A stretch of DNA of 64,000 nucleotides. Origin: an uncultured Allomuricauda sp. (GTDB lineage Bacteria; Bacteroidota; Bacteroidia; Flavobacteriales; Flavobacteriaceae). The stretch covers positions 1 through 64,000 of the forward strand of contig NZ_CANLYK010000006.1 of NCBI RefSeq assembly GCF_947495325.1. Reading direction: 5' to 3'. The notes beneath the pieces were generated by a model, which was not told where the DNA came from, searched no databases, and saw only the letters and a program-made list of their open reading frames with translations. The translations under genes and the position numbers were made by a program. This document shows positions 6,547 to 19,225 of this stretch, piece after piece (position 1 is the first letter of the stretch; each line of letters starts with the position of its first letter).

Positions 6547-9500
6547 TTAGAATTTAAATTCCTCTTTTCGAGCCATAATTTCATCGTACTCTTCTTTTGA
6601 GCCAACAATGATACTATTGTAATCTCTCATACCTGTACCGGCAGGAATCTTATGTCCAACAATAACATTCTCCTTCAATCCTTCCAAGGTATCAATTTTG
6701 CCGCTTACCGCAGCTTCGTTCAATACTTTGGTAGTTTCTTGGAATGATGCTGCAGAGATAAATGATTTGGTCTGCAACGAAGCACGTGTAATACCCTGTA
6801 AAATTGGGGTAGCCGTAGCTGCCACCGCATCTCTTGCTGTCACTAGGGCTTTATCAGCTCTTCGAAGAACAGAGTTTTCATCTCTTAATGCACGGGCAGA
6901 AATAATCTGTCCAGCTTTAAGGTTCTCAGAATCTCCGGCTTCTTCAACAACCTTCTGTCCAAAGATTTCATCATTCTCACGGATAAAGTCGTCTTTGTGT
7001 ACCAATTGATTCTCCAAGAATGTTGTATCCCCTGAATCTTCTATTCGTACTTTACGCATCATCTGTCTTACTACTACCTCAAAGTGCTTGTCATTAATCT
7101 TCACACCTTGTAATCGGTAAACTTCTTGTACTTCGTTCACCAAATACTGTTGTACCGCTGATGGTCCTTTTATTGCCAAAATATCTTCTGGAGTAATAGA
7201 TCCATCGGATAAAGGCATACCTGCACGAACATAATCGTTCTCCTGTACCAAAATTTGGTTTGAAAGTTTTACCAAGTATTTCTTGATTTCTCCCAATTTG
7301 GATTCGATAATAATCTCACGGTTACCACGCTTGATCTTACCAAATGAAACTACACCATCAATCTCGGAAACAACAGCTGGGTTAGATGGGTTACGTGCTT
7401 CGAAAAGCTCAGTAACTCTTGGAAGACCACCTGTAATATCCCCTGCTTTAGCAGATTTACGCGGAATCTTGACCAAAATCTTACCTTCCTTGATTTTATC
7501 ACCGTCATCCACCATAATGTGTGAACCAACTGGCAAGTTGTATGAACGTAAGGTCTCTCCTTTACCATCCTTAATCAAAAGAGTAGGAATCAGTTTCTTA
7601 TTTCTAGATTCAGAAATAACTTTTTCTTGGAAACCTGTCTGCTCATCAATCTCAACCTGATATGTAATTCCTTGCTCAATGTTTTCGTATGCAATCTGCC
7701 CAGGAAATTCAGAAACAATTACTCCATTATAGGGATCCCACTGACAAACAACAGTTCCTTTCTTGATTTTGTCCCCGTTTTTAACGAACAATTGCGAACC
7801 GTAAGGAATATTGTTTGTGCTCAAGGTAATACCTGTGGTAGCATCAACAACCTTGATTTCAGAAGTTCTTGAGATAACAATGTTAGCTTTTTCACCATCA
7901 CTATTTTCTCCAACAACTGTTCTTAGGTCTTCAATTTCTGCAACACCGTCAAACTTAACTTCTAACTTGTTGTCCTCAGAAATGTTTCCTGCAATACCTC
8001 CCACGTGGAATGTACGCAATGTTAACTGTGTACCAGGTTCACCGATAGATTGTGCAGCAACAACACCAACAGCTTCACCTCGTTGTACCATTTTATTGGT
8101 TGCAAGGTTTCTACCGTAACATTTACCACAAATTCCTTTTGGTGCTTCACAGGTCAATGCAGAACGCACTTCAATACTTTCAATTGGAGCTGCTTCAACT
8201 CTTTTTACATCTGCTTCGGCAATTACTTGACCAGCAGCCAATATCAATTCCTCATTCAGCGGATTATATACATCATGCAAGGATACTCTTCCAAGAATAC
8301 GTTCTCCAAGAGTTTCCACTACTTCTTCGTTCTTCTTTAAGGCTTTTACTTCAATTCCTCTTAACGTACCACAATCTTCAATATTGATGATTACATCTTG
8401 AGAAACATCTACCAAACGTCTTGTTAGGTATCCAGCATCCGCTGTTTTCAAGGCAGTATCCGCAAGACCTTTACGTGCACCGTGCGTAGAAATAAAGTAT
8501 TCCAAAATTGATAATCCTTCCTTAAAGTTGGAAAGAATCGGGTTTTCAATAATCTCTCCACCACCTGCTGTTGATTTTTTAGGCTTAGCCATCAAACCAC
8601 GCATACCGGTCAACTGACGAATCTGCTCTTTAGAACCCCTTGCACCAGAATCCAACATCATATACACAGAGTTAAACCCTTGTTGGTCTTCTCGAATTCG
8701 CTTCATTGCCAATTCAGTCAACATGGCATTTGTAGAGGTCCAAACATCAATAACTTGGTTATATCTTTCATTATTGGTGATAAGACCCATGTTATAGTTG
8801 GCCATAATACCATCAACTTGCCCATTGGCTTCGTTGATCATCTCATGCTTCTCTGGTGGAATGATAATATCACCTAAACTGAAGGACAATCCTCCTTTAA
8901 AGGCAAAGTCATACCCCATGGATTTTATCTTATCCAAGAAGGCCGCTGTGGCTGGTACATCTGTAACAGCAAGAATATCTCCAATGATATTTCTTAGCGA
9001 CTTTTTGTTCAATACTTCATTAATGAATCCTGCTTGCTCAGGCACAACGCTGTTAAACAATACACGACCAACTGTTGTGGCAATAATTTGATTAACAAGT
9101 TCTCCTTCTTCATTAAAATCTTTGGCTCTTACCTTGATTCCAGCATTCAAATCAACCTTTCCTTCATTAAAGGCTATTTCCACTTCTTCAGCAGAGTAGA
9201 ATGTCAAGCCTTCACCTTGAATAGGCACTTCCTTGGTCGATTTTCTTTCTTTGGTCATGTAATATAGGCCCAAGACCATATCCTGAGAAGGAACGGTAAT
9301 TGGAGAACCATTTGCAGGATTCAGGATATTTTGGGATGCCAACATTAATAATTGAGCTTCCAAAATAGCCTCTGGACCCAATGGCAAGTGAACTGCCATC
9401 TGGTCACCATCAAAATCCGCATTAAATGCCGTACATGCCAATGGATGCAAACGAATCGCCTTACCTTCAATAAGTTTTGGCTGGAACGCTTGTATACCCA

Positions 9501-10845
9501 ATCTGTGCAATGTAGGGGCACGGTTCAGTAATACCGGATGTCCTTTAAGGACATTTTCAAGGATATCCCAAACTACGGGTTCCTTTTTATCTATAATTTT
9601 CTTAGCTGACTTTACAGTTTTTACAATACCTCTTTCTATCAATTTTCTGATAACAAAAGGTTTGTACAATTCTGCTGCCATATCTTTTGGAAGACCGCAT
9701 TCGTAAAGGTTCATCTCTGGACCAACGACGATTACCGAACGAGCTGAATAATCAACACGTTTACCCAAAAGGTTTTGACGGAAACGACCTTGCTTACCTT
9801 TCAATGAATCTGAAAGGGATTTCAATGGTCTATTTGATTCTGTTTTTACTGCTGAAGCTTTTCTTGTATTATCGAAAAGAGAATCTACCGCTTCTTGAAG
9901 CATACGTTTCTCATTTCTCAAGATTACTTCAGGAGCTTTTATTTCCATCAATCGCTTTAAACGATTGTTACGGATAATAACTCTTCGGTATAAATCATTT
10001 AAATCTGAAGTGGCAAAACGACCACCATCCAATGGAACCAACGGACGTAATTCTGGCGGAATAACAGGCACCACCTTCATAATCATCCACTCAGGTCTGT
10101 TTTCCCTATTTTCTTGAGATTCACGTAAAGCTTCAACAACTTGAAGTCTTTTTAAGGCCTCTGTCTTACGCTGTTTTGAAGTTTCCGTATTGGCTTTGTG
10201 CCTTAATTGATAGGAAAGTTCTTCCAAATCAATTCTCGACAATAAATCAATTAAACATTCGGCACCCATCTTAGCTACAAACTTATTAGGGTCTGTATCT
10301 TCCAAATATTGGTTTTCTGCTGGAATGGATTCCAAAATGTTCAAATACTCTTCCTCGGTCAAGAAATCCATTTTATTGATTTCCTCACCTTCTGGACCTT
10401 TTGCAATACCTGGTTGAATTACAACATATCTTTCGTAATAGATAATCATATCCAACTTCTTGGAAGGTAATCCCAACAAGTATCCTATTTTGTTTGGAAG
10501 TGAACGGAAATACCAGATATGTGCTACTGGAACCACCAAATTGATGTGCCCAACACGGTCTCTACGTACCTTTTTCTCCGTTACTTCAACACCACAACGG
10601 TCACAAACAATACCTCGGTAACGGATACGCTTGTACTTTCCACAGGCACATTCATAATCCTTTACAGGACCAAAAATACGCTCACAGAACAATCCATCAC
10701 GCTCAGGTTTGTGCGTTCTATAGTTAATAGTTTCAGGTTTTAAAACCTCTCCACGGGATTCACCCAAGATAGACTCCGGTGAAGCCAATCCTATGGAAAT
10801 TTTGTCAAACCTTTTTGGTGCGTTATTATCTTTTATTCTAGCCAT
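6547..10845 (-). CDS. rpoC: DNA-directed RNA polymerase subunit beta'
   Basis: Largest core RNA polymerase subunit, 1432 residues, a length usual for Flavobacteriia. The N-terminal zinc site is visible ([20 protein letters not shown]), as are the catalytic NADFDGDQ that holds the Mg2+ ions, the second zinc cluster ([16 protein letters not shown]) and the trigger-loop region ([10 protein letters not shown]). It lies 57 bp downstream of rpoB in the same operon. No inactivating change is apparent; identification is certain. Confidence 0.99.
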   Translation of the reverse strand: MARIKDNNAPKRFDKISIGLASPESILGESRGEVLKPETINYRTHKPERDGLFCERIFGPVKDYECACGKYKRIRYRGIVCDRCGVEVTEKKVRRDRVGHINLVVPVAHIWYFRSLPNKIGYLLGLPSKKLDMIIYYERYVVIQPGIAKGPEGEEINKMDFLTEEEYLNILESIPAENQYLEDTDPNKFVAKMGAECLIDLLSRIDLEELSYQLRHKANTETSKQRKTEALKRLQVVEALRESQENRENRPEWMIMKVVPVIPPELRPLVPLDGGRFATSDLNDLYRRVIIRNNRLKRLMEIKAPEVILRNEKRMLQEAVDSLFDNTRKASAVKTESNRPLKSLSDSLKGKQGRFRQNLLGKRVDYSARSVIVVGPEMNLYECGLPKDMAAELYKPFVIRKLIERGIVKTVKSAKKIIDKKEPVVWDILENVLKGHPVLLNRAPTLHRLGIQAFQPKLIEGKAIRLHPLACTAFNADFDGDQMAVHLPLGPEAILEAQLLMLASQNILNPANGSPITVPSQDMVLGLYYMTKERKSTKEVPIQGEGLTFYSAEEVEIAFNEGKVDLNAGIKVRAKDFNEEGELVNQIIATTVGRVLFNSVVPEQAGFINEVLNKKSLRNIIGDILAVTDVPATAAFLDKIKSMGYDFAFKGGLSFSLGDIIIPPEKHEMINEANGQVDGIMANYNMGLITNNERYNQVIDVWTSTNAMLTELAMKRIREDQQGFNSVYMMLDSGARGSKEQIRQLTGMRGLMAKPKKSTAGGGEIIENPILSNFKEGLSILEYFISTHGARKGLADTALKTADAGYLTRRLVDVSQDVIINIEDCGTLRGIEVKALKKNEEVVETLGERILGRVSLHDVYNPLNEELILAAGQVIAEADVKRVEAAPIESIEVRSALTCEAPKGICGKCYGRNLATNKMVQRGEAVGVVAAQSIGEPGTQLTLRTFHVGGIAGNISEDNKLEVKFDGVAEIEDLRTVVGENSDGEKANIVISRTSEIKVVDATTGITLSTNNIPYGSQLFVKNGDKIKKGTVVCQWDPYNGVIVSEFPGQIAYENIEQGITYQVEIDEQTGFQEKVISESRNKKLIPTLLIKDGKGETLRSYNLPVGSHIMVDDGDKIKEGKILVKIPRKSAKAGDITGGLPRVTELFEARNPSNPAVVSEIDGVVSFGKIKRGNREIIIESKLGEIKKYLVKLSNQILVQENDYVRAGMPLSDGSITPEDILAIKGPSAVQQYLVNEVQEVYRLQGVKINDKHFEVVVRQMMRKVRIEDSGDTTFLENQLVHKDDFIRENDEIFGQKVVEEAGDSENLKAGQIISARALRDENSVLRRADKALVTARDAVAATATPILQGITRASLQTKSFISAASFQETTKVLNEAAVSGKIDTLEGLKENVIVGHKIPAGTGMRDYNSIIVGSKEEYDEIMARKEEFKF

Positions 10846-10902
10846 AATACTATGGAGATGATATAATTAAAAAAACTTTTTTTCAATAGTGTTAACTATG
10901 TA

Positions 10903-13900
10903 CTACTCTTCCAATCTAATATCCAAACCTAATCCCTTAAGTTCGTGCATCAATACATTGAAAGATTCTGGTAATCCAGGTTCTGGCATGGTTTCGCCTT
11001 TTACTATGGATTCATAGGTCTTGGCCCTTCCGATAACATCATCCGACTTAACGGTCAATATTTCCCGAAGTGTAGCTGAAGCTCCATAAGCCTCGAGTGC
11101 CCAAACCTCCATTTCACCAAAACGCTGACCACCAAACTGGGCTTTACCACCCAATGGTTGTTGTGTGATCAATGAGTATGGCCCAATAGATCTAGCGTGC
11201 ATTTTATCGTCTACCATGTGTCCTAATTTCAACATGTAGATAACACCAACGGTTGCTGCTTGATCAAAGCGTTTTCCTGTTCCTCCATCATATAGATACG
11301 TGTGTCCAAATCTTGGTACTCCAGCTTCATCTGTAAGTGCATTGATTTGATCAAGAGTAGCTCCATCAAAAATTGGGGTTCCGTATTTTCTGCCCAATTT
11401 AAGACCAGCCCAACCAAGAACAGTTTCATAAATTTGACCAATATTCATACGTGATGGTACCCCTAATGGATTCAATACGATATCCACTGGTGTTCCATCT
11501 TCCAAGAATGGCATATCTTCTTGACGAACGATACGGGCAACGATACCTTTGTTACCGTGACGTCCTGCCATTTTGTCTCCAACTTTAAGCTTACGCTTTT
11601 TGGCAATATAAACTTTAGCCAACTTCATGATACCTGCAGGTAACTCGTCACCAACAGAGATAGTAAATTTGTCCCTTCTAAGATTTCCTTGAATGTCATT
11701 CAATTTAATCTTGTAATTGTGCAACAAATCAGCTACATGTCCATTGGTTGCATTATCCGTAGTCCAACTTCCGCCTACCAAGTGAGCAAAATCATCAACG
11801 GAATTCAACATTTTAATGGTGTATTTCTTTCCTTTTGGAAGTACTTCTTCACCTAAATCGTTGATAACACCCTGCGAAGTTTTGCCATTGATCAGTCCAA
11901 AGAGTTTTTCAATAAGAACATCTTTCAATTGTTCAAACTTCACTTCATAATCCATCTCTAATCTAGTGATGGCCTCTTTATCTTCAGAACGTTTTCTTTT
12001 ATCCTTTATGGAACGAGAGAACAACTTCTTATCAATAACAACACCTCTTAATGATGGTGATGCTTTAAGCGACGCATCTTTTACGTCTCCGGCTTTATCA
12101 CCAAAAATAGCACGCAACAGTTTTTCTTCCGGTGTTGGGTCAGATTCACCTTTTGGTGTGATTTTACCAATTAGGATGTCACCAGGTTTTACTTCGGCAC
12201 CAATTCTTATCATACCATGTTCATCCAAATCTTTGGTAGCTTCTTCTGAAACGTTAGGGATGTCATTGGTCAATTCTTCTGCACCTAATTTGGTATCTCT
12301 AACTTCTAAAGAATACTCATCAATATGGATGGAAGTAAAGATATCTTCACGAACCACTTTTTCTGAGATTACAATTGCATCCTCAAAGTTGTATCCTTTC
12401 CATGGCATAAATGCCACTTTTAAGTTTCTACCAAGTGCTAATTCACCTTTTTCGGTGGCATACCCTTCACAAAGTACTTCTCCCCTTTTTACCTTATCGC
12501 CTTTTTTTACGATTGGTTTTAGGTTAATGCTTGTACCTTGGTTTGTCTTTCTAAACTTCACCAAGTTATACGTCTTGGAATCTTCTTCGAAGCTTACTAA
12601 TCGCTCCTCTTCAGTTCTTGTATACTTAATGGTTATTTTCTGGGCATCAACATATTCAACAACTCCATCTCCTTCTGCATTGATTAATACTCTGGAATCT
12701 TTGGCTACTTGTCTTTCCAAACCTGTTCCCACAATTGGAGATTGTGGTTTTAACAATGGGACGGCCTGTCGCATCATGTTTGACCCCATCAAAGCCCTGT
12801 TTGCATCATCATGTTCCAAGAAAGGAATCAAAGATGCCGAAATTGAAGCAATTTGATTGGGAGCAACATCCGTATAGTTTACCTCAGATGGGTCTACTAC
12901 TGGGAAATCACCTTCTTCCCTTGCAATTACTTTATCATCCTGAATTTTCCCTTTGTCATCCATTGGGATGTTTGCCTGGGAAATTTTCATTCCTTCTTCT
13001 TCCTCTGCACTCAAGTATCTAAACTCCTTGGTATCCACAACACCATTTTCAACCTTTCGGTAAGGCGTTTCCAAGAAGCCCATTGGGTTCACTTTTGCAA
13101 ATACTGAAAGTGAAGATATCAAACCAATATTTGGTCCTTCGGGAGTTTCTATAGGACATAATCTTCCGTAGTGCGTATAATGAACGTCACGTACCTCAAA
13201 TCCTGCTCTTTCCCTTGAAAGACCTCCAGGTCCTAAAGCTGATAGTCTCCTTTTGTGTGTAATCTCTGCCAATGGATTGGTTTGATCCATAAACTGAGAC
13301 AGCTGGTTTGTTCCAAAGAACGAGTTGATAACGGAAGACAATGTCTTGGCATTAATCAAATCGATTGGTGTAAACACCTCATTATCCCGAACGTTCATAC
13401 GTTCACGAATGGTACGTGCCATACGTGCTAAACCGACACCAAACTGAGATGATAACTGCTCACCTACAGTTCTTACACGACGATTGGATAAGTGATCAAT
13501 ATCATCAATCTCCGCTTTTGAGTTAATCAACTCAATCAAATATTTGATAATAGTGATGATATCTTCCTTGGTCAGGACTTGCTTGTCCATTCCAATATCC
13601 AACTGTAATTTTTTGTTCATTCTGTAACGACCAACTTCACCTAAGTTGTAACGTTGATCCGAAAAGAACAATTTATCTATAATACCACGAGCTGTCTCTT
13701 CATCTGGCGGCTCGGCATTACGTAATTGTCTATAGATATGTTCTACCGCTTCTTTTTCTGAGTTGGTAGGATCCTTTTGCAATGTATTGTGGATTATAGC
13801 ATAATCCGATTGCGCGTTATTTTCTTTGTGAAGCAAAATGGTCTTCACATCGGCATCAATAATTTCGTCAATATGCTCTTTTTCAAGAACCGTATCACGA

Positions 13901-14712
13901 TCCAATATGATTTCATTTCGCTCAATGGAAACTACCTCTCCGGTATCTTCATCAACAAAATCTTCATGCCAAGTGTTCAACACCCTTGCAGCCAATTTTC
14001 GACCCAATACTTTTTTAAGTCCGGCTTTGGATACTTTCACTTCCTCTGAAAGATCAAAGATTTCCAATATATCCTTATCTCTTTCAAAACCGATTGCACG
14101 GAAAAGCGTGGTAACCGGTAATTTTTTCTTTCTATCAATATATGCGTACATAACGCCATTGATATCTGTGGCGAATTCAATCCAAGAACCTTTAAAAGGT
14201 ATTACTCTTGCTGAATACAGTTTTGTTCCGTTTGCATGGAAAGATTGTCCAAAGAAAACCCCTGGAGATCTGTGCAACTGGGAAACCACAACTCTTTCGG
14301 CACCATTTATAACAAAGGTCCCGCTAGGAGTCATATAAGGAATGGTACCTAAGTATACATCTTGCACTATGGTCTCAAAGTCTTCATGCTCTGGATCTGT
14401 ACAAAATAATTTCAATCTAGCCTTTAAAGGTACACTATAGGTAAGCCCCCGTTCTATACATTCTTGTATGGAATAGCGCGGTGGATCTATAAAGTAATCC
14501 AAAAACTCAAGTACAAACTGGTTTCTGGTGTCTGTAATTGGAAAATTTTCCATGAAGGTATTGTAGAGACCTTCATTTCCTCTTTCATCAGATTTCGTTT
14601 CAAGTTGAAAAAAGTCTTGAAAAGATTTAATCTGAATGTCCAAGAAATCCGGGTATTCCGGTATGTTCTTAGCGGATGCAAAATTTACTCTTTCAGTATT
14701 GTTTGTGAACAT
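10903..14712 (-). CDS. rpoB: DNA-directed RNA polymerase subunit beta
   Basis: Second core RNA polymerase subunit, 1269 residues. Recognisable parts are the rifampicin-binding region ([27 protein letters not shown]), the motif [16 protein letters not shown], the flap, and the C-terminal HKGNKG-like region, here [14 protein letters not shown]. The rifampicin region reads as wild type ([18 protein letters not shown]). It follows rplL by 127 bp, a gap that holds an attenuator-like hairpin. Confidence 0.99.
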   Translation of the reverse strand: MFTNNTERVNFASAKNIPEYPDFLDIQIKSFQDFFQLETKSDERGNEGLYNTFMENFPITDTRNQFVLEFLDYFIDPPRYSIQECIERGLTYSVPLKARLKLFCTDPEHEDFETIVQDVYLGTIPYMTPSGTFVINGAERVVVSQLHRSPGVFFGQSFHANGTKLYSARVIPFKGSWIEFATDINGVMYAYIDRKKKLPVTTLFRAIGFERDKDILEIFDLSEEVKVSKAGLKKVLGRKLAARVLNTWHEDFVDEDTGEVVSIERNEIILDRDTVLEKEHIDEIIDADVKTILLHKENNAQSDYAIIHNTLQKDPTNSEKEAVEHIYRQLRNAEPPDEETARGIIDKLFFSDQRYNLGEVGRYRMNKKLQLDIGMDKQVLTKEDIITIIKYLIELINSKAEIDDIDHLSNRRVRTVGEQLSSQFGVGLARMARTIRERMNVRDNEVFTPIDLINAKTLSSVINSFFGTNQLSQFMDQTNPLAEITHKRRLSALGPGGLSRERAGFEVRDVHYTHYGRLCPIETPEGPNIGLISSLSVFAKVNPMGFLETPYRKVENGVVDTKEFRYLSAEEEEGMKISQANIPMDDKGKIQDDKVIAREEGDFPVVDPSEVNYTDVAPNQIASISASLIPFLEHDDANRALMGSNMMRQAVPLLKPQSPIVGTGLERQVAKDSRVLINAEGDGVVEYVDAQKITIKYTRTEEERLVSFEEDSKTYNLVKFRKTNQGTSINLKPIVKKGDKVKRGEVLCEGYATEKGELALGRNLKVAFMPWKGYNFEDAIVISEKVVREDIFTSIHIDEYSLEVRDTKLGAEELTNDIPNVSEEATKDLDEHGMIRIGAEVKPGDILIGKITPKGESDPTPEEKLLRAIFGDKAGDVKDASLKASPSLRGVVIDKKLFSRSIKDKRKRSEDKEAITRLEMDYEVKFEQLKDVLIEKLFGLINGKTSQGVINDLGEEVLPKGKKYTIKMLNSVDDFAHLVGGSWTTDNATNGHVADLLHNYKIKLNDIQGNLRRDKFTISVGDELPAGIMKLAKVYIAKKRKLKVGDKMAGRHGNKGIVARIVRQEDMPFLEDGTPVDIVLNPLGVPSRMNIGQIYETVLGWAGLKLGRKYGTPIFDGATLDQINALTDEAGVPRFGHTYLYDGGTGKRFDQAATVGVIYMLKLGHMVDDKMHARSIGPYSLITQQPLGGKAQFGGQRFGEMEVWALEAYGASATLREILTVKSDDVIGRAKTYESIVKGETMPEPGLPESFNVLMHELKGLGLDIRLEE

Positions 14713-14751
14713 CTATGGACAAATTTTGATAGTGAATTCTCAAATGGGTAA

Positions 14752-14767
14752 CGTGTGCCATCACACG
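14752..14767 (-). other. Small hairpin in the rplL-rpoB gap
   Basis: CGTGTG at 14752-14757 pairs with CACACG at 14762-14767 around a 4-nt loop. It lies after the U tract of the larger hairpin, 40 bp before the rpoB ATG. It could be an mRNA processing or stability element; the role is not shown by sequence. Confidence 0.4.
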
Positions 14768-14769
14768 CT

Positions 14770-14814
14770 GCTATAAAAACAGGCTAAGGTCTAACCGTTT
14801 TACGGAAAGACCTT
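14770..14814 (-). terminator. rplL-rpoB attenuator-like hairpin
   Basis: On the minus strand AAGGTCT-TT-CCG, a TAAAA loop and CGG-TT-AGACCTT form a symmetrical stem with one TT/TT internal loop, followed by AGCCTGTTTTTAT. Partial termination between rplL and rpoB is known in other bacteria and sets the ribosomal protein to polymerase ratio; position and form here fit such a role. Confidence 0.7.
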
Positions 14815-14839
14815 AACCAAATTTGTATGGTAAAAGCTA

Positions 14840-15220
14840 CTATTTAAGCTCAACTTCAGCTCCTGCTTCTTCCAATGATTTCTTGATACCTTCTGCCTCA
14901 TCCTTGGCAACACCTTCCTTAACAGCTTTTGGTGCGCTGTCAACGATGTCTTTAGCATCTTTTAATCCAAGACCAGTTAATTCCTTAACTAGTTTTACTA
15001 CTGCCAATTTAGAACCACCGGCAGCTGTAAGGATTACATCAAATTCTGATTTTTCCTCAGCAGCCTCAGCTTCACCACCACCAGCACCGCCAGCAGCAAC
15101 AGCTACTGCAGCAGCAGCAGGCTCAATTCCGTATTCTTCTTTTAATATGTCGGCCAACTCATTTACCTCTTTTACTGTAAGGTTTACCAACTGTTCTGCA
15201 AAATCTTTTAAATCTGCCAT
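14840..15220 (-). CDS. rplL: 50S ribosomal protein L7/L12
   Basis: Stalk protein of 126 residues that recruits translational GTPases. It has the N-terminal dimerisation helices ([21 protein letters not shown]), an Ala/Gly-rich flexible hinge at about 36-55 ([20 protein letters not shown]), and the C-terminal GTPase-binding domain with [21 protein letters not shown]. It is the last gene of rplKAJL, 53 bp after rplJ, and lies before the attenuator-like hairpin. Confidence 0.98.
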   Translation of the reverse strand: MADLKDFAEQLVNLTVKEVNELADILKEEYGIEPAAAAVAVAAGGAGGGEAEAAEEKSEFDVILTAAGGSKLAVVKLVKELTGLGLKDAKDIVDSAPKAVKEGVAKDEAEGIKKSLEEAGAEVELK

Positions 15221-15273
15221 TTTTCTATCGTTTAATCAAATTTTTAAAATATACTTAGTTTATTGTGCGCGAA

Positions 15274-15789
15274 TTATTTTTCAGATAATGTTTTAAGGAT
15301 ACCGGCCAATTTACCGCCACCAGATTTAAGTCCAGAAATAACATTCTTGGCTGGTGATTGTAACAATCCGATAATATCCCCAATAACCTCTTCTTTGGAC
15401 TTGATGTTAACAAGTGAGTCAAGGTTTTCATCACCTACATAGATAGCTTCTGCTATAAAAGCTCCTTTAAGTAATGGTTTATCTGATTTTTTTCTAAAAT
15501 TTTTGATAAGTTTTGCCGGAGCATTCCCTGTTTCGGACAACATCAAAGATGTATTCCCCTTTAAAACATCAGGAAGTTCCCCGAACTCCTTATCTGAAGC
15601 TTCCATTGCCTTTGCAAGCAATGTGTTCTTCACAACTGCAAGTTTAATATTAGCCTTAAAACATGCCCTTCTTAAATTTGAAGTGGCAACGGCGTCCAAT
15701 CCTGAAATATCCGCTAAATAAATATTAGCGCTATCAGCCAACTGTGCAGTCAAATCTTCTATTACTGTTGCTTTTTCTTCTCTTGTCAT
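15274..15789 (-). CDS. rplJ: 50S ribosomal protein L10
   Basis: Base of the L7/L12 stalk, 171 residues. The N-terminal rRNA-binding domain is seen in LRRACFKANIKLAVVKNTLLAKA and the C-terminal helix that carries L7/L12 dimers in the last 30 residues. Only 22 bp separate it from rplA, so any autoregulatory L10 leader would have to overlap the rplA 3' end. I could not make one out. Confidence 0.98.
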   Translation of the reverse strand: MTREEKATVIEDLTAQLADSANIYLADISGLDAVATSNLRRACFKANIKLAVVKNTLLAKAMEASDKEFGELPDVLKGNTSLMLSETGNAPAKLIKNFRKKSDKPLLKGAFIAEAIYVGDENLDSLVNIKSKEEVIGDIIGLLQSPAKNVISGLKSGGGKLAGILKTLSEK

Positions 15790-15811
15790 AGTTAAAATAT
15801 TGAACTACCAG

Positions 15812-16504
15812 TTACGAAACTGCTTTTGGATCTAATTGAACACTAGGACTCATTGTACTTGACAAATAGATACTCTTCATATAAATACCCTTTGCAGCTG
15901 CAGGCTTAAGCTTTACCAAAGTATCTAAAAGTTCTTTGGCATTTTCAGCAATTTTATCTGCCGAAAAAGATGTTTTAGCTACCGCAGCATGTACAATTCC
16001 AGTCTTATCAACTTTAAAATCAATTTTACCGGCCTTAACTTCGGAAACTGCTTTTGCAACATCCATTGTTACTGTACCGGTTTTTGGATTGGGCATTAAA
16101 CCTCTAGGTCCTAAAACTCTACCTAACGGTCCTAATTTCCCCATAACGCTTGGCATGGTAATGATAACATCAACATCTGTCCAACCGCCTTTTATTTTAT
16201 CCAAATATTCATCTAACCCTACAAAATCAGCACCAGCTTCTTTAGCTTCTGCTTCTTTATCAGGTGTCACCAATGCTAAAACCTTAACGTCTTTTCCCGT
16301 ACCATGAGGCAGGGTAACAACGCCACGAACCATTTGATTTGCTTTTCGTGGGTCTACACCCAAACGAACCGCTAAATCAATGGAAGCGTCAAACTTTACA
16401 TTGGTTATTTCTTTTACTAGAACTGATGCTTCATCCAAAGAGTATAGTTTGTTCCTATCTATTTTGGAATTGGCTTCTTTTTGCTTTTTAGTCAATCTTG
16501 CCAT
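15812..16504 (-). CDS. rplA: 50S ribosomal protein L1
   Basis: L1-stalk protein. The true start is the ATG at 16504 ([14 protein letters not shown]), giving 230 residues; the track's 25-residue extension overlaps rplK. Typical sequence includes [20 protein letters not shown] and [20 protein letters not shown]. It follows rplK by 19 bp. Confidence 0.97.
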   Translation of the reverse strand: MARLTKKQKEANSKIDRNKLYSLDEASVLVKEITNVKFDASIDLAVRLGVDPRKANQMVRGVVTLPHGTGKDVKVLALVTPDKEAEAKEAGADFVGLDEYLDKIKGGWTDVDVIITMPSVMGKLGPLGRVLGPRGLMPNPKTGTVTMDVAKAVSEVKAGKIDFKVDKTGIVHAAVAKTSFSADKIAENAKELLDTLVKLKPAAAKGIYMKSIYLSSTMSPSVQLDPKAVS

Positions 16505-16523
16505 TATAAATTGCTTTAAGATT

Positions 16524-16961
16524 TTAAAAAGGTCTTTTTCCAGATACTTTGAGTCCCATGGATCTTGCCGTACCTGCAACCATACTCATTGCAGATTCTA
16601 CAGTAAAAGCATTCAAATCGACCATTTTATCTTCAGCGATTTGCTTTACTTGATCCCAGGAAACATTACCTGATTTAACCCTGTTAGGTTCGCCAGATCC
16701 TTTTTTAATCTTTGCTGCTTCCAACAATTGAACTGCCGCCGGTGGTGTCTTTACAACAAACTCGAAAGATTTGTCTTTGTAAACGGTGATAACAACAGGT
16801 AATACTTTACCTGGTTTGTCCTGTGTACGCGCATTAAACTGCTTACAGAACTCCATAATGTTAACACCAGCAGCACCTAAGGCGGGTCCAACCGGTGGCG
16901 ACGGATTCGCAGCACCTCCCCTGACTTGTAATTTAACTACCTTATCTAATTCTTTTGCCAT
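16524..16961 (-). CDS. rplK: 50S ribosomal protein L11
   Basis: Component of the GTPase-associated centre, 145 residues. The thiostrepton-loop region [20 protein letters not shown] and the C-terminal rRNA-binding domain ending [12 protein letters not shown] are intact. It is first of the four ribosomal protein genes, 66 bp after nusG. Confidence 0.98.
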   Translation of the reverse strand: MAKELDKVVKLQVRGGAANPSPPVGPALGAAGVNIMEFCKQFNARTQDKPGKVLPVVITVYKDKSFEFVVKTPPAAVQLLEAAKIKKGSGEPNRVKSGNVSWDQVKQIAEDKMVDLNAFTVESAMSMVAGTARSMGLKVSGKRPF

Positions 16962-17027
16962 TGATTTTAATTAAAATGAAAGTGTGTTAATTGGAAGCAA
17001 CACAACTTTATATATGTAACAGCTCTA

Positions 17028-17579
17028 TTATACTTTTTCTACTTGCATATAGCTTAGTTCCAATGGTGTTTTCCTTCCGAAAATTTTCACCATGACCTCA
17101 AGCTTACGCTTTTCTTCATTGATTTTTTCAACAGTTCCATTGAAACCATTAAATGGTCCATCAATAACCTTAATTGTTTCGCCAAGCACAAAAGGAATTG
17201 CAATATTGTCTGTGTTAACAGCAAGCTCATCCACTTTACCTAGCATACGGTTGACTTCTGATTTCCTTAAAGGAACTGGGTCACCGCCCTTGGTTTCACC
17301 CAAGAAGCCAATTACATTTGTTATGGAGCGTATGATATGTATCATTTCTCCTCCCAAATTGGCCTTTATCATTATATATCCTGGAAAGTAAACCTTTTCT
17401 TTATTGATTTTCTTTCCGTTTCGTATTTGCACAACTTTTTCTGTTGGAACAAGCACATCTTCCAGGTAATCTGCAAAACCGTTACGTTCAACTTCGCTTT
17501 CAATGTACCCTTTGATTTTATTCTCTTGGCCACTGACCGCTCTTACCACATACCATTTTTTCTCCAGAACCTCAGACAT
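17028..17579 (-). CDS. nusG: Transcription termination/antitermination protein NusG
   Basis: Elongation factor that binds RNA polymerase and links it to Rho or the ribosome. The start is set at the ATG at 17579 (MSEVLEKKWYVVRA), giving 183 residues; the track's start is a TTG two codons earlier. The NGN domain (KKWYVVRAVSGQENKIKGYIE) and the C-terminal KOW motif (GETIKVIDGPFNGFNGTVEKI) are both present. Order secE-nusG-rplKAJL is the standard one. Confidence 0.97.
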   Translation of the reverse strand: MSEVLEKKWYVVRAVSGQENKIKGYIESEVERNGFADYLEDVLVPTEKVVQIRNGKKINKEKVYFPGYIMIKANLGGEMIHIIRSITNVIGFLGETKGGDPVPLRKSEVNRMLGKVDELAVNTDNIAIPFVLGETIKVIDGPFNGFNGTVEKINEEKRKLEVMVKIFGRKTPLELSYMQVEKV

Positions 17580-17585
17580 ACCCAA

Positions 17586-17774
17586 CTATCCTATTACGTT
17601 ATCAAAATACAATCGAATCAACTTACTGAAAAGTGAATCCACTCCCCATGTAGCCAATGCAAACAAAATTGAAAAAACTGCTACTACCACCATTAGATTG
17701 GAAGCTTTCTCCCTATCTAACCAAGTAACATTGTTCTTTAACTCCTCGAATGATTCCTTTATGTAAGTGAACAT
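17586..17774 (-). CDS. secE: Preprotein translocase subunit SecE
   Basis: A 62-residue single-TM SecE. The amphipathic SYKELKNNVTW-type helix is present as SFEELKNNVTWLDREKA, followed by the TM segment LMVVVAVFSILFALATWGVDSL. It lies 6 bp before nusG and just downstream of tRNA-Trp. Confidence 0.95.
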   Translation of the reverse strand: MFTYIKESFEELKNNVTWLDREKASNLMVVVAVFSILFALATWGVDSLFSKLIRLYFDNVIG

Positions 17775-17795
17775 ATTCTATTTTGTATTTTCCTG

Positions 17796-17868
17796 CACGG
17801 GCGGAGAGGCTCGAACTCCCGACACCTGGTTTTGGAGACCAGTGCTCTACCAACTGAGCTACGCCCGT
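17796..17868 (-). tRNA. tRNA-Trp (CCA)
   Basis: A 73-nt cloverleaf. Acceptor ACGGGCG pairs with CGCCCGT, and the anticodon stem CTGGT/ACCAG encloses CTCCAAA, anticodon CCA. The T-loop GTTCGAG is present. The 3' CCA is not encoded. It sits between tuf and secE. Confidence 0.97.
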
Positions 17869-17935
17869 AAATTATGGCGTCTTACTATCTCAACTTTCAG
17901 AGATGAACTACACCCGCTTCTATTTACGTCGAAAG

Positions 17936-17957
17936 GTATCCGTCATCTGACGGACAC
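17936..17957 (-). terminator. Hairpin between tuf and tRNA-Trp
   Basis: GTGTCCGTCA and TGACGGATAC pair over 10 bp, extended by GG/CC and AAA/TTT beyond a small bulge. Only CTTTCG follows, with no clear U tract. It may be a weak terminator or a processing site ahead of tRNA-Trp and secE. Confidence 0.4.
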
Positions 17958-17990
17958 CCCTTTAACGTAAACTATGATTATATAATAATT

Positions 17991-19178
17991 TTAATCTAAA
18001 ATCTTAGTAACCTGACCAGCACCTACTGTTCTACCACCTTCACGGATAGCGAAACGTAGACCTACACTTAGTGCAATTGGCTGAATCAACTCTACAGTAA
18101 TAGTTAAGTTATCTCCAGGCATAACCATTTCAACTCCACTTGGAAGAGCAATGTTACCTGTTACATCTGTGGTTCTAACATAGAACTGTGGACGGTAGTT
18201 ATTATGGAAAGGAGTGTGACGACCACCTTCTTCTTTCTTAAGGATATAAACCTCAGCTTCAAACTTAGCATGTGGCTTAACAGAACCTGGCTTACAGATT
18301 ACCATTCCACGGCTAATTTGAGATTTCTCAATACCTCTTAACAAGATACCTACGTTATCTCCAGCTTCACCTCTATCCAATATTTTACGGAACATCTCTA
18401 CACCAGTAATTGTAGAAGCCAATTTCTCAGCCCCCATACCAATGATATCAACAGCATCCCCTGTGTTTGCAATACCAGTTTCGATACGTCCTGTAGCAAC
18501 AGTACCACGACCAGTAATCGTGAATACATCTTCAACAGGCATCAAGAAATCTTTTTCAACATCTCTTTTTGGCAATTCGATCCACTCATCCACAGCAGCC
18601 ATCAACTCCATTACAGTGTCAACCCATTTTTGCTCACCGTTAAGTGCTCCAAGGGCAGAACCAGAGATTACAGGTCCATTGTCTCCATCGTACTCATAGA
18701 AAGAAAGCAATTCTCTTACTTCCATTTCAACAAGCTCTAAAAGCTCCTCATCATCAACCATGTCAACTTTGTTCAAGAAAACAACGATTCTTGGAATACC
18801 TACCTGACGTCCAAGAAGGATGTGCTCACGAGTTTGTGGCATTGGTCCATCAGTTGCAGCAACAACCAATATTGCGCCATCCATTTGAGCAGCACCAGTA
18901 ACCATGTTCTTTACGTAATCCGCGTGACCTGGACAGTCAACGTGCGCATAGTGACGGTTTTCAGTTTGGTACTCCACGTGAGAAGTGTTGATGGTAATAC
19001 CCCTTTCTTTTTCTTCGGGAGCATTATCAATTGAATCAAAGCTTCTAAGCTCTGACAAGCCCGCATTTGCCAATACAGTAGTAATAGCAGCGGTCAACGT
19101 TGTTTTACCGTGATCCACGTGTCCAATAGTACCAATATTTAAGTGCGGTTTGGAACGATCAAAAGTTTCCTTTGCCAT
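17991..19178 (-). CDS. tuf: Elongation factor Tu
   Basis: GTPase that delivers aminoacyl-tRNA to the ribosome, 395 residues. G1 GHVDHGKT, G3 DCPGHADY and G4 NKVD are present, and the chain ends in [15 protein letters not shown]. It follows four tRNA genes and precedes tRNA-Trp and secE. No second tuf copy lies in this window. Confidence 0.99.
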   Translation of the reverse strand: MAKETFDRSKPHLNIGTIGHVDHGKTTLTAAITTVLANAGLSELRSFDSIDNAPEEKERGITINTSHVEYQTENRHYAHVDCPGHADYVKNMVTGAAQMDGAILVVAATDGPMPQTREHILLGRQVGIPRIVVFLNKVDMVDDEELLELVEMEVRELLSFYEYDGDNGPVISGSALGALNGEQKWVDTVMELMAAVDEWIELPKRDVEKDFLMPVEDVFTITGRGTVATGRIETGIANTGDAVDIIGMGAEKLASTITGVEMFRKILDRGEAGDNVGILLRGIEKSQISRGMVICKPGSVKPHAKFEAEVYILKKEEGGRHTPFHNNYRPQFYVRTTDVTGNIALPSGVEMVMPGDNLTITVELIQPIALSVGLRFAIREGGRTVGAGQVTKILD

Positions 19179-19225
19179 TTTAAATAATTTTAATCTTAGT
19201 TTATATTAGTGTACAAATCGTTTTG

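Noticed and set aside
11966-12856. 296-aa plus-strand ORF opposite rpoB
   Set aside because: Antisense of rpoB; Ser- and Pro-rich low-complexity translation without domains.
15790-15811. L10 leader RNA ahead of rplJ
   Set aside because: The gap to rplA is only 22 bp and no matching fold could be made out.
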